Assembly: GCA_018269005.1 (NCBI GenBank)
Contig: JAFDVK010000032.1
Coordinates: 367,616 to 431,615 of the forward strand
From: Acidobacteriota bacterium
Lineage (GTDB): Bacteria > Acidobacteriota > Blastocatellia > Pyrinomonadales > Pyrinomonadaceae
Reading direction: 5' to 3'
Length of the DNA: 64,000 nucleotides
In this document: positions 7,030-15,896 of the stretch, in pieces
Layout of the letters: each line of letters opens with the position of its first letter
Numbering within the stretch: position 1 is the first letter of the stretch
The notes under the pieces: model-generated
Databases searched by the model: none
What the model saw: the letters and a program-made list of their open reading frames with translations, nothing else
What the model was told of the DNA's origin: nothing
Position numbers and translations under genes: made by a program

Positions 7030-9219
7030 ATGTACAAAATTGGAATGTTACGTATCTTTGCCGGCGCGTTGCTGCTAGCGGCGCTCTTAATGATCTTTAT
7101 GCAGTTTGACACTTCGCCAACATCTGCGGCCTCGGAAGCGCCGGTTCTGCCCACGGAATTCAATCCGGCGACGAATCCGCTAACTGCGGATTGGACGGGG
7201 CCGTATGGAGGAGTGCCGCCTTTTGATAAGGTCAAGATCGCCGATTTCAAACCCGCGATGGAGATCGCGATGGCGGAAAATCTCAAAGAAATAGACGCTA
7301 TTGCAAACAATAAGGCAAGGCCGACCTTCGCGAATACGTTCGTTCCGCTTGAAAACTCGGGTCAGATGCTTGCCCGTGTGAATATTATTTTCGGGATCTG
7401 GGCGACCAATATGAACTCCGCCGAGTTCGCTCCGATCCAAGCGGAAATGGGTCCGAAGCTCGCGGCGCATTACGACAAGATCGTGCAGAACGGTGCGCTG
7501 TTCAAGAGGATCGAAGCGGTCAAGAATTCACCGGCGGCAAAAAAACTTAGCCCCGAACAGAAGCGGCTCGTTAAGGTCTATTACGAGAACTTCACGCACG
7601 CCGGCGCTAAGCTTGACGGCCCGGCGAAAGAAAAGGTCTCGTCGCTGAACCAGCGGCTCGCTTCCCTTTTTGCAAAATTCAACCAAAATCTTCAAGGCGA
7701 AGAAGGTGAACTCTTTGTCCTCATCGACAATGAGGCACAGCTGTCGGGGCTTCCGCAATCTTTGAAAGACGCGGCGGCCGCTGACGCTCAGTCGAAGGGC
7801 AAAAAAGGCTGGATGATCCGAAATACTCGCTCATCGACGGATCCGTTTCTTACCTACGCCGATGACCGAGGCCTTCGTGAAAAGGTTTGGAAAATGTTCG
7901 TCAGCCGCGGCGACAACAACGACAGCCGCGACAACAAAGCGATCATCACGCAGATCTTAAAGCTTCGTGCCGAGCGCGCAAAGCTCTTCGGCTTCCCGAC
8001 TCATGCGCATTGGATCCTTGAACAAAAGATGGCCAAAACGCCTGAGAATGCAATGAAGTTGATGGAAGAAGTTTGGCCGGCGGCGATCGGACGTGTGCAC
8101 GAAGAGGTCGCCGATATGCAGAAGGTCGCCGATGCCGAAGGCAAGGGCGTAAAGATCGAGCCGTGGGATTATCACTACTATATGGAGAAGGTTAGAAAAG
8201 CCAAGTACGACCTTGATCAGAATGAAGTGAAGCCCTATCTCCAGCTCGACAAGATGCGCGAGGCAATGTTCTGGGTCGCGGGCGAACTATTTGGCCTTGG
8301 TTTCAAAAAGGTCGAGAGCGTGCCGGTATTCCATCCGGATGTAACGGTTTACGAGGTTTCGGACAAGAAGACCGGCAAGCACGTGGGCCTTTGGTATTTC
8401 GATCCGTACGCTCGCGACGGCAAGGACAGCGGCGCGTGGATGAACCAGTACCGCAACCAATCTCGCATCGGCGGGAAAGAGATCACGACGATCGTCTCGA
8501 ATAACTCGAACTTCGTGAAGGCTAAACCGGGCGAACCAGTCCTCATCTATTGGGACGATGCGACGACGATGTTCCACGAATTCGGCCATGCTCTTCACGG
8601 CCTTTCATCGAACGTTACATATCCGACGCTTTCTGGAACTGCTGTGCCTTCGGATTACGTGGAATTCCCTTCACAACTTCTTGAACATTGGCTCTCGACG
8701 CCGGAAGTTCTGAACAAATTCGCGATCAACTATAAGACCGGCGAACCGATCCCGAAAGAGCTTGTTGAAAAGATCCAAAAGGCATCGACGTTTAACCAGG
8801 GCTTTGACACGACCGAGTATCTTGCAAGCGCCCTCGTCGATATGAAAATGCACCTTGCCGGCGATACGCCGATCGATCCGGACAAATTCGAGCAAGAGAC
8901 GCTAACGGCACTCAATATGCCCAAAGAGATCGTAATGCGGCATCGGCCGACGCAATTCCGCCACATTTTCGGAAGCGACGACTATTCGGCGGGCTATTAC
9001 AGCTATCTATGGTCGGATGTTCACTCTGCGGATGCGTTCACAGCTTTCACGGAAGCGGGCGGTCCGTATGATAAGAAAGTCGCTGCTCGGTTGAAGAAGT
9101 ATGTCTTCTCGATCGGCAATACTATCGATCCGCTCATTGCGTACAAACTCTTCCGCGGACACGATGCAAGAGTTGAAGCATTGATGGAGGATCGAGGTTT
9201 TCCGGTCCCGAAGAAGTAG
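7030..9219 (+). CDS. dcp: M3 family oligopeptidase / peptidyl-dipeptidase (Dcp-like)
   Basis: The protein has 729 residues, close to the usual 680-730 of Dcp and oligopeptidase A. The zinc motif HEFGH lies at 516-520, with the third ligand region (YVEFPSQLLEHW) about 28 residues downstream. The C-terminal GSDDYSAGYYSYLWSDVHSADAF stretch is typical of Dcp. A hydrophobic N-terminus (about 8-24) predicts a signal peptide or anchor, so it probably cleaves dipeptides from short peptides in the periplasm. The ATG at 7030 has GGAG 10 nt upstream. Its TAG stop directly abuts the stop of the convergent NtrX-like gene, with no terminator between them. Confidence 0.9.
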   Translation: MYKIGMLRIFAGALLLAALLMIFMQFDTSPTSAASEAPVLPTEFNPATNPLTADWTGPYGGVPPFDKVKIADFKPAMEIAMAENLKEIDAIANNKARPTFANTFVPLENSGQMLARVNIIFGIWATNMNSAEFAPIQAEMGPKLAAHYDKIVQNGALFKRIEAVKNSPAAKKLSPEQKRLVKVYYENFTHAGAKLDGPAKEKVSSLNQRLASLFAKFNQNLQGEEGELFVLIDNEAQLSGLPQSLKDAAAADAQSKGKKGWMIRNTRSSTDPFLTYADDRGLREKVWKMFVSRGDNNDSRDNKAIITQILKLRAERAKLFGFPTHAHWILEQKMAKTPENAMKLMEEVWPAAIGRVHEEVADMQKVADAEGKGVKIEPWDYHYYMEKVRKAKYDLDQNEVKPYLQLDKMREAMFWVAGELFGLGFKKVESVPVFHPDVTVYEVSDKKTGKHVGLWYFDPYARDGKDSGAWMNQYRNQSRIGGKEITTIVSNNSNFVKAKPGEPVLIYWDDATTMFHEFGHALHGLSSNVTYPTLSGTAVPSDYVEFPSQLLEHWLSTPEVLNKFAINYKTGEPIPKELVEKIQKASTFNQGFDTTEYLASALVDMKMHLAGDTPIDPDKFEQETLTALNMPKEIVMRHRPTQFRHIFGSDDYSAGYYSYLWSDVHSADAFTAFTEAGGPYDKKVAARLKKYVFSIGNTIDPLIAYKLFRGHDARVEALMEDRGFPVPKK

Positions 9220-10563
9220 CTATTTGATGCCGAGATTCCGCATTCTGCGGTAAAGATGGCTGCGGTCGACGCCCATGTCTTCTGCAGCCTTCGCAACATT
9301 TCCATCGAATTGGGCAAGCTTGTGTCGAATAAAATCGCGCTGATAGGCGTCGGTAGCATCTTTGAATTTTTGAAAGCGGAAATGGGCGGCCTCAAGCGTT
9401 CCATCGGCAAGTTCGGGCAGGTCGTCCGGCGTCACTTCGGAGTCGCCCGCCATGATAACTACGCGTTCGACCGTGTTCTTTAGCTCCCGAACATTTCCCG
9501 GCCAGGCGTATTCCTGCAGCTTTGCGACAGTTGCATCGGCAAAACTCTTAGGGTGCTTGCCGTAATCAGCACTGAATCGTCGATTGAAATGTTCGATGAG
9601 CTTTGGGACGTCCTCGGGCCGTTCGCGCAGCGGCGGCACCTGAAACGGTATTACATTCAGGCGATAGAAAAGGTCGGCTCGGAAATCACCGCTCTCAATT
9701 AGTGTATCGAGCGATTTATTCGTCGCAGAAATAACGCGGACATCAACCGTTATCGGCGTGTTGCTGCCGACCGGTTCGAAGCGTTGCTCTTCGAGGACGC
9801 GAAGCATCTTGGCTTGGACCGTTGCCGACATGTCGCCGATCTCGTCCAAGAACAAAGTCGCTCCGTCAGCGATCTGAAACTTCCCTTTCTTGGCCTTGGT
9901 CGCACCCGAGAAAGCACCCTTGGCGTGGCCGAAGAGTTCGCTCTCGACGAGTTCTTCCGGGATCGCCGCCGAGTTTATCTCGACAAATGCCGCACCGGAA
10001 CGATTCGATTGATTGTGGATGGCACGCGCGACTAGCTCTTTGCCGGTGCCGCTTTCGCCCGATATGAGTACGCGGCCTTCTGTCGGTGCCACGATCGAGA
10101 TCTGTTTGCGGAGAGCTCGCATCGCGATCGATTCGCCGACCATCTCATACTGTTCAGCAAGTTCTCGACGAAGCTGGTTGTTAGCCTGTTCGAGTTTGCG
10201 CTGCCGGATCGCGTTCTTTACTGTGACGATCGTGCGTTCGAGACTCAGCGGCTTTTCGATGAAGTCGAAAGCACCGAGTTTTGTCGACCGGACCGCGGTC
10301 TCGATGTTCCCGTGCCCGGATATCATCACGACCGCGGCATCATTTCCCGCTTCGGAGAGCCGTTCCAACGTTTCGAGTCCGTCTATCCCTGACCCGAGCC
10401 AAATGTCGAGCAAAATGCACGAAAAAGAACCTTGTTTGACCGCTTCGAGACACTCTTCGCCCGAGACGGCCGTCGAGACAACGAAATTCTCGTCCTCAAG
10501 CACACCTCGAAGAGTCTCGCGAATCCCGCGTTCGTCGTCAACAATTAGGATTTTCTCAGGCAT
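9220..10563 (-). CDS. Sigma-54-dependent response regulator, NtrX/AtoC type
   Basis: The protein has 447 residues. A receiver domain (about 4-115) has phospho-acceptor Asp53 in LLDIWLG and a conserved KP at 104-105. The AAA+ domain has Walker A GESGTGKE (169-176), the sigma-54-contacting loop as GAFSGA (216-221, normally GAFTGA) and Walker B TLFLDEIGD (236-244). A C-terminal Fis-type helix-turn-helix follows (about 405-447, NVAKAAEDMGVDRSHLYRRMRNLG). The family activates sigma-54 promoters after phosphorylation by its partner kinase. That kinase gene lies 6 bp upstream in the same operon. The target genes are unknown. Confidence 0.93.
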   Translation of the reverse strand: MPEKILIVDDERGIRETLRGVLEDENFVVSTAVSGEECLEAVKQGSFSCILLDIWLGSGIDGLETLERLSEAGNDAAVVMISGHGNIETAVRSTKLGAFDFIEKPLSLERTIVTVKNAIRQRKLEQANNQLRRELAEQYEMVGESIAMRALRKQISIVAPTEGRVLISGESGTGKELVARAIHNQSNRSGAAFVEINSAAIPEELVESELFGHAKGAFSGATKAKKGKFQIADGATLFLDEIGDMSATVQAKMLRVLEEQRFEPVGSNTPITVDVRVISATNKSLDTLIESGDFRADLFYRLNVIPFQVPPLRERPEDVPKLIEHFNRRFSADYGKHPKSFADATVAKLQEYAWPGNVRELKNTVERVVIMAGDSEVTPDDLPELADGTLEAAHFRFQKFKDATDAYQRDFIRHKLAQFDGNVAKAAEDMGVDRSHLYRRMRNLGIK

Positions 10564-10569
10564 AACCTA

Positions 10570-12702
10570 TCAAGAACCCGGAAGTTCGATCGTAAACTTA
10601 GCTCCGCCGCCCGCATTGGCAGCCGCGAAGATGCGACCTTTGTGTTCAACTATTATCCTTCTTACGATCGCAAGCCCCAACCCTGTCCCACGTCCTTTCG
10701 TAGAAAAATAGGGCTGAAAGATCTTCGGAAGATCGGAGGCCGGAATTCCGTTTCCATTATCTGCAACCTCGGCGACGATCAGGTCCCGTGCCGCGTCGAA
10801 CCGCGTCCGCACGTCGATCCGCTTGTTACCGTGCTCGGCCGAGAACGCTTCGACGGCATTTTCGATCAGGTTAACAAAGACCCGTCCAAGCTGCTCGTCG
10901 TCGATCGCGATCTCAGGCAGATTTTCCGAGAGCCGGACATCAAGGACAATGTCAGAGTTCCGTCCTTCGTATGAATTCACTGCCTGCAGGATCGCTTCAT
11001 TAACAGAACCGACCGTAAGTTTCACATCCGGCAGCCGGGCAAATCGCGAGAACTCATCGACCATCGATTTCAACGAAGACACCTCGCGAAGGATCGTCTC
11101 AGTGCTTTGATCGACCACATCGCCGAGCGATGGTCGGTCCGGGTTCTCAGATGTGTGCTCGCTGCTAAAGCGTTTTGCAATACGTTCAGCGGAAAGCTGG
11201 ATCGGCGTCAGCGGATTCTTTATCTCGTGGGCCATTCGACGTGCAACTTCCTGCCACGCCGCGGCCCGCTGCGCGGAGATCAGCTCGGAGAGATCTTCAA
11301 TAACTAGCACGACACCGCCGCCCGAAGGAAGTGCGGTCGCCGACAAAGCGGCCATTATCTCGCGGCCGGCACTTGATCCTGACAATGTGATCTGCTCCGC
11401 GGCGCGGCCAACTCGCCTTGCGCGGTTCAGCAGTCGAGTTACTATCAGAGCGTTATCAGCATCGAACAAAGATTCGCCGGACACCGGAGTTACGTCAGGG
11501 TCGGTCTCGTTCAAGATGGCCGATGCCGCCGGATTGATACTCGTTACCCGATTTTCAGAGTCGAATGCAACAACACCGGTCGGCAAGCTCGCAAGGATCG
11601 TTTCGATGTACTTTTTGCGGTCGGTCAGCTCGGTCGAATTAGACGCAAGCGTTGCGGACATTTCGTTGAAAGCGGCGACCAGAAGTTCAAGCTCATCTTC
11701 GGCGAGTGCGTTCACTTGATAGCCGAGATGGCCGCCCGCAACTTCCTTTGCGCCGCCCGCAAGAGCCTGGATCGGAATCGTGAGACCGCGAGCCACATAG
11801 AACGCGATCCATGACGAGGCGAACATAAGCACGAAAGTCAGCACCCCGAGCGTCAATAGACCTACCTGCCGCACGGTCACCTGCTTCTCTTTTAGCTCGT
11901 CAAATTCGCGAAGGCTGCTGTCAACTATTTGGCTCACGGTCTGCTCACCAAAAGGATCGGGAATAATAACGAGTGTGCGGCCGCCGGGCATCTCCGCCAT
12001 CGCAACATCGAAACCTCGGCCGTCGCGGAAATTCGCATCCTCGGTCTGTCCTGCGTGAATGGAATCGACGACCTTCGACAACTCATCACGTTGTGCAGGC
12101 GGAACTTCACGTTCGTAAGAATCGATCGTATGACCATCACCGGCGACGATCTCGATATATGAGAGATTTCCTGCGACCGCAACACGCGCCAGATCGTCAT
12201 TGGTAAGCTTCCTTGTTCCAAACGAAGAAGCGAGCATCTGTGCGGCTTCGTCGAGCTTGGTGGTCCGATCGCTCAGCGAATGTCCCTGAACTTCACGTGC
12301 CTGCCGCACAACGTTCTCAGGTATCTGCGTGAACCAACGCTCAAGAGCACGGTTCATAAAAAGATACGAGAAGACGGCCATCGCGATGATCGGCAAAAGG
12401 CTGACGAGGAAGAAATAGAGGAGCAGACGCGTTTTTATCTTCGAACCGAGCTTTAACGCCCGGCGTTCGCGGGCAAGTTTTACGATGCTCCGAAAAAAGA
12501 TGAATCCGAAAACGATCAGCGCGATAAAATTGAACGACGACAGGGCATAAAGCAGCAATGTGTCGCTGGTCGTCTCGACCGAAAGATTCTTCCAAAGATT
12601 TGATGTTTGCAGGAGAATGAGAAAAACGAACAGCAGGAGGACGATCGCGCCCCAGACCCAGGGCAACAGACGCTTTTTCTTTGACCGCTTCGGATTCTCC
12701 AT
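10570..12702 (-). CDS. NtrY-like membrane sensor histidine kinase
   Basis: The protein has 710 residues from the ATG at 12702, which gives a Lys-rich start (MENPKRSKKKR) followed by a TM helix; an upstream in-frame ATG at 12759 would add 19 implausible residues. Several TM segments in the first 130 residues and near 285-310 flank a periplasmic or extracytoplasmic sensor region. HAMP (about 310-365), PAS (about 375-480), HisKA with phospho-acceptor His near 492 (ARRMAHEIKNPLTPIQ) and HATPase_c (DNGNGIP, GTGLGLAI) follow. Order and content match NtrY. It would phosphorylate the regulator encoded 6 bp downstream. The signal is unknown; nitrogen sensing is only the family precedent. Confidence 0.92.
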   Translation of the reverse strand: MENPKRSKKKRLLPWVWGAIVLLLFVFLILLQTSNLWKNLSVETTSDTLLLYALSSFNFIALIVFGFIFFRSIVKLARERRALKLGSKIKTRLLLYFFLVSLLPIIAMAVFSYLFMNRALERWFTQIPENVVRQAREVQGHSLSDRTTKLDEAAQMLASSFGTRKLTNDDLARVAVAGNLSYIEIVAGDGHTIDSYEREVPPAQRDELSKVVDSIHAGQTEDANFRDGRGFDVAMAEMPGGRTLVIIPDPFGEQTVSQIVDSSLREFDELKEKQVTVRQVGLLTLGVLTFVLMFASSWIAFYVARGLTIPIQALAGGAKEVAGGHLGYQVNALAEDELELLVAAFNEMSATLASNSTELTDRKKYIETILASLPTGVVAFDSENRVTSINPAASAILNETDPDVTPVSGESLFDADNALIVTRLLNRARRVGRAAEQITLSGSSAGREIMAALSATALPSGGGVVLVIEDLSELISAQRAAAWQEVARRMAHEIKNPLTPIQLSAERIAKRFSSEHTSENPDRPSLGDVVDQSTETILREVSSLKSMVDEFSRFARLPDVKLTVGSVNEAILQAVNSYEGRNSDIVLDVRLSENLPEIAIDDEQLGRVFVNLIENAVEAFSAEHGNKRIDVRTRFDAARDLIVAEVADNGNGIPASDLPKIFQPYFSTKGRGTGLGLAIVRRIIVEHKGRIFAAANAGGGAKFTIELPGS

Positions 12703-12768
12703 TACGCTTCGGATGCTATTATAAACTATGTTCGGGCACGGAGATATACCGCCGAACATCCGTTCTTG

Positions 12769-13695
12769 ATGACGCTTTCTACGATCTTTTTCGACACAAA
12801 CGGCATACTTCGGAGCGGCTGGCGCGCCCTCTTTTTCCTAGTTTTCTACGGTCTCGTGAGTGTTGTCACTCAGATTCTGCTGGTTATCGCGACCGGCTAT
12901 CTGATGAAAGAAACGAGCGATCAGAGGCTGCTTGGCGTAGGCGGGCTTTTCGTCAGTACGATCCTGGCGGGCGCCGTTGCGTGGCTCTGCGGCAGGATCT
13001 TCGAGAGACTTCCCTTTCGGGCCTTCGGAGCCGCGTTTTCGACTGGCTGGCTAAAGCATTTGCTCATTGGCAATGTTCTGGGCTTCGCTGCGATCGGCAT
13101 CGCGATCTTACCGGCCTTGATCGCTGGAGATCTGCAATTCCGCCCTAGCGGAGAGCCGTTCTCGGTGCTTGGTTACCAGATCGGGCTCTCGTTCGTGTTC
13201 TTCGCGTTCGGAGCGGCATTCGAAGAGGCTCTTTTCCGAGGCTACATCTTACAAACCTTCGCGCGAAGCGGGTTTGCATGGCTCGCCATCGCATTGACAT
13301 CCATTCTATTCGGCATCGTTCATCTAACGAATCCTGCTGCCGATGGTGTTTCAACCGCAAACACCATTCTTGCCGGAATCGTATTCAGCCTCGCATATCT
13401 AAGAACGCTAGACCTTTGGCTGCCTTTTGGGCTGCATTTTATGTGGAATTTTGCACAAGGCTCGATCTTTGGGATCGAAGTGAGCGGCCTTAAATTCCTC
13501 TCACCGATCACGCTTTTTGTCGAAACAGACCACGGCCCCAAGTGGCTCACGGGCGAAGCTTACGGGATCGAAGGCAGTGTCGGGTGCACGATCGCTCTAC
13601 TTCTCCTTATCGGAACGATGTATTTCCTGCCCGGCATTAGGCCGGCTCCGCAACTCGAAGAATTAGCAGGTCGGGCCTCCGCTACTGGATCTTAA
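12769..13695 (+). CDS. CPBP-family intramembrane metalloprotease (CAAX protease-like)
   Basis: The protein has 308 residues and about eight hydrophobic segments. The signature EEALFRGY (Glu152-Glu153 from this start) and the following FGIVHL and FGLHFMWNFAQG histidine/asparagine motifs are the catalytic motifs of CPBP (ABI/CAAX) proteases. Members cleave membrane or prenylated proteins, or act in bacteriocin self-immunity; the substrate here cannot be inferred. A TTG at 12766 precedes the ATG directly, and I use the ATG. The gene is divergent from the kinase gene (66 bp between starts) and its 3' end overlaps the nadC 3' end by 14 bp. Confidence 0.85.
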   Translation: MTLSTIFFDTNGILRSGWRALFFLVFYGLVSVVTQILLVIATGYLMKETSDQRLLGVGGLFVSTILAGAVAWLCGRIFERLPFRAFGAAFSTGWLKHLLIGNVLGFAAIGIAILPALIAGDLQFRPSGEPFSVLGYQIGLSFVFFAFGAAFEEALFRGYILQTFARSGFAWLAIALTSILFGIVHLTNPAADGVSTANTILAGIVFSLAYLRTLDLWLPFGLHFMWNFAQGSIFGIEVSGLKFLSPITLFVETDHGPKWLTGEAYGIEGSVGCTIALLLLIGTMYFLPGIRPAPQLEELAGRASATGS

Positions 13696-14533
13696 AACTG
13701 ATATCGACGGCCCGCGCCGAATGTGTGAGTTTGCCCACCGATATCAGATCGACGCCGGCTTCAGCGAATGAACGAACACGGTCGAGGGTCATATTGCCCG
13801 AAGCCTCGATAAGGACGTTCGGGTTCAGATTTCGAGCCATATCCACGAGCTTTGCGGCCTCTTCAGGCGTCTGGTTGTCGAGCATCACGATCTCGGCCCC
13901 GGCTTCGATCGCTTCGCGAAGCTGTGCCCAATTCATGATCTCGACTTCGACCTTGTGGAGATGCCCCGCAAGGGAACGGGCAGCATTGACAGCTTCGGTA
14001 ATGCCGCCGGCGAGGGCAATATGGTTGTCCTTGATCAAAATGCCGTCATCAAGGCCCATGCGATGATTTTTGCCTCCGCCGATCACGACGGCGTATTTTT
14101 CCAGCATTCGCAGACCCGGCGTAGTCTTGCGGGTATCAACGATCGAAGCGGTCGTACCCTCGATCGCCTTTACGAATTGCCGCGTCAGCGTCGCAACGCC
14201 CGACATCCGTTGAAGCAGGTTCAGGGCGAGGCGTTCACCCGTAAGAAGCACGTCGGCATAGCCGCCTAGTGTGCCGATCACCGTTCCCTCCTCGACCTCA
14301 TCGCCCTCGTTGAAGCTCGTCTCGATCTCCGGCGAATCCGGATCGAGGTGGAAGAATACGGCTTCGGCGACATCAAGGCCGCAAACGACCATATACTCCT
14401 TCGCGAGAAAGCGTCCGTTGCCCATTTTGTCTGGCGGAACGCAAGATCGAGTAGTTATGTCGCCGCGGCCAATATCTTCGGCAAGGAACTGGCCGATCGA
14501 AGCCATCAATTCACTGCTGTCAAGCATGTTCAT
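13682..14533 (-). CDS. nadC: Nicotinate-nucleotide pyrophosphorylase (quinolinate phosphoribosyltransferase)
   Basis: The protein has 283 residues, typical for NadC. It converts quinolinate and PRPP to nicotinate mononucleotide, the third step of de novo NAD synthesis in the cytoplasm. The motif KTTPGLRMLEKYAV..GGGKNHRMGLDDGILIKDNH (split here) carries the substrate-binding Arg, His and Lys residues, and the C-terminal EASGNMTLDRV...GVDLISVGKLTHSA is diagnostic. nadA and nadB are not in the window. An in-frame TTG at 14542 overlaps the predicted -10 box, so translation must begin at the ATG at 14533 or 14527, almost at the predicted transcription start. Confidence 0.95.
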   Translation of the reverse strand: MNMLDSSELMASIGQFLAEDIGRGDITTRSCVPPDKMGNGRFLAKEYMVVCGLDVAEAVFFHLDPDSPEIETSFNEGDEVEEGTVIGTLGGYADVLLTGERLALNLLQRMSGVATLTRQFVKAIEGTTASIVDTRKTTPGLRMLEKYAVVIGGGKNHRMGLDDGILIKDNHIALAGGITEAVNAARSLAGHLHKVEVEIMNWAQLREAIEAGAEIVMLDNQTPEEAAKLVDMARNLNPNVLIEASGNMTLDRVRSFAEAGVDLISVGKLTHSARAVDISFKIQ

Positions 14534-14541
14534 AAATGACA

Positions 14542-14569
14542 ATCATACGTTACGAAAGAACAGTGTCAA
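14542..14569 (-). promoter_or_regulatory. Probable nadC promoter with almost no leader
   Basis: On the minus strand TTGACA (14569-14564), a 16-bp spacer and TATGAT (14547-14542) form a near-consensus sigma-70 promoter. A start site 6-7 nt after the -10 would fall at about 14535, within 2-8 nt of the candidate ATGs, so the mRNA would be leaderless or nearly so. Confidence 0.6.
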
Positions 14570-14592
14570 TATCCCCGTTTTCAAATTGACAC
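14563..14592. promoter_or_regulatory. Inverted repeat spanning two divergent -35 boxes
   Basis: GTGTCAAT at 14563-14570 and ATTGACAC at 14585-14592 are perfect inverted 8-mers with a 14-bp spacer (centre-to-centre 22 bp, two helical turns). Each arm contains the TTGACA of one of two divergent promoters. It may be a regulator site, or simply two back-to-back -35 boxes with extra matching bases. Confidence 0.5.
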
Positions 14593-14614
14593 TAAGGCCG
14601 TTTCAGGCTACGCT
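14586..14614 (+). promoter_or_regulatory. Probable promoter of the small lipoprotein gene
   Basis: TTGACA at 14586-14591, a 17-bp spacer and TACGCT at 14609-14614. The -35 is perfect and the -10 is weak. The ATG of the downstream gene is at 14669. Confidence 0.45.
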
Positions 14615-14668
14615 CTTTCGTCGTCAAAAACGAAATTTGAGATCAACTTATTTGGAGAGAACTTTCCT

Positions 14669-15118
14669 ATGCGCCACGCCGCAAGCATTTCGATCGTCGC
14701 TGCTGTTCTATTCACCGCAGCCTTTGCCTGTAACTTCAGTACAGCAAATTTGGACAGCCTTAAAGTCGGTAAAAACGCCGACGTGACCAGCCCAAACAGC
14801 AATTTCTCTGCCGGCGACACGGTCTATGCCGTTGCCGGCGTCGCCAATAACCCAGGAAAAGTAAAAGTTAAGATGTACATCCAGGTAGAGAATATGAAGG
14901 GTGTTGCTCCCGGAACCGTCATCGAGAACAGCGTCGTTGACCTCGACATGGATGGCGACGCTCTAGCGAAGTATCACTACCAAACCATCTCGAGCACCGC
15001 CGGCGGCACATTCAAGATCGTCGCCGAAATGTATGACGAGAATGGGGAGAAAAAGGACTCAAAGTCTGAGACTTTTACCGTAACGCCGGGTTCGTCCAGC
15101 TCTGACGACGAAGACTGA
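14669..15118 (+). CDS. Small probable lipoprotein of unknown function
   Basis: The protein has 149 residues. A hydrophobic signal at about 5-20 ends in AAFAC with the candidate lipid-attachment Cys21. The mature part (about 40-140) looks like a single Ig- or beta-sandwich-type domain, with alternating hydrophobic strands (VYAVAGVANNPGKVKVKMYI, then GGTFKIVAEMYD). It ends in a very acidic tail SSSSDDED. I do not recognise a family with confidence. It lies opposite nadC and has its own promoter-like element and terminator, so it is probably monocistronic. Confidence 0.7.
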   Translation: MRHAASISIVAAVLFTAAFACNFSTANLDSLKVGKNADVTSPNSNFSAGDTVYAVAGVANNPGKVKVKMYIQVENMKGVAPGTVIENSVVDLDMDGDALAKYHYQTISSTAGGTFKIVAEMYDENGEKKDSKSETFTVTPGSSSSDDED

Positions 15119-15143
15119 AGGAGCATTGTCCGCTAATGACCTC

Positions 15144-15175
15144 AAAGGCTGCGGCGACATGTTGCGGCCTTTTCC
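15144..15175 (+). terminator. Intrinsic terminator after the lipoprotein gene
   Basis: AAAGGCTGC (15144-15152) pairs with GCGGCCTTT (15164-15172), with one T-G pair and an 11-nt loop, followed by a short T-run. It begins 26 bp after the stop codon. Confidence 0.65.
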
Positions 15176-15263
15176 TGTTTCCGAAACACGAAGGCCGAAT
15201 GTTCCACTTCTGGACCTCGGCGGTGCTTGCATCAAAACTGCGTTCAAAGACTAGGTATTCGAC

Positions 15264-15896
15264 TCAATTGATCGGCTTCTCGATCTTTAAGCCTTTTGGC
15301 TTGAACACATAGATCAATAGATTTTTTTCCGAGAATCGTTTCGTATTTACCTTTCCGTAAGTCTCAAGCCTCTTTGTAATGCGGCCTAAACTGTCGACCC
15401 AAACTTCGATCTGTGAAAACCCAAGACCCAACTCGCTGCCAAATGTGCGATAGTATCGATAATACTCAAACTTCTTGTTTCCTACTTTTTTCGTTTCCCT
15501 CGACGCCTTTTCCGTTATGCTAGGACGACCGCCGCCCAAGGTCGAACTATTACAGTCCGTGACCAGCCATTTACCATTATCCTTACGACAATACTTGACT
15601 TCGCCGATCTCTATCTTCTCCGTTATAAACTCTCTGCCTTTAAACCAAGACCTCTCGACCCTTCTGTGTCGATCTGGAAGTAAATACTCATCGATCCACA
15701 CGGTTCGAGAATCATTCGGATCGCCAAATAGTTCTCGTGTGCGGATTTCTCGGCGATCGTACTGGCGGGCCTTGATCTCAGCGTCAAAGAGAAGGGACCA
15801 GAAGTCTTGGGAACTGATCTCTTGCCTCTGTGCAAAAAGGGGCATCGCGAAAAAGACGAAAAGCCCCACAACTACGAACGGTTTGATCGTCTTCAC
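15264..15896 (-). CDS. Small secreted protein of unknown function, coupled to valS
   Basis: The protein has 210 residues with a signal peptide at about 1-22 (ending PLFAQ). The mature part is rich in charged and aromatic residues (WFKGREFITEKIEIGEVKYCRKDNGKW) and has two Cys, near 104 and 115, that could form a disulfide. It suggests a beta-rich periplasmic protein reminiscent of outer-membrane lipoprotein-sorting-like folds, but I recognise no family. It starts at GTG 15896, sharing GTGA with the valS stop (4-bp overlap), so it is likely translated by coupling from valS. Its role beside a tRNA synthetase is probably unrelated. Confidence 0.65.
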   Translation of the reverse strand: MKTIKPFVVVGLFVFFAMPLFAQRQEISSQDFWSLLFDAEIKARQYDRREIRTRELFGDPNDSRTVWIDEYLLPDRHRRVERSWFKGREFITEKIEIGEVKYCRKDNGKWLVTDCNSSTLGGGRPSITEKASRETKKVGNKKFEYYRYYRTFGSELGLGFSQIEVWVDSLGRITKRLETYGKVNTKRFSEKNLLIYVFKPKGLKIEKPIN

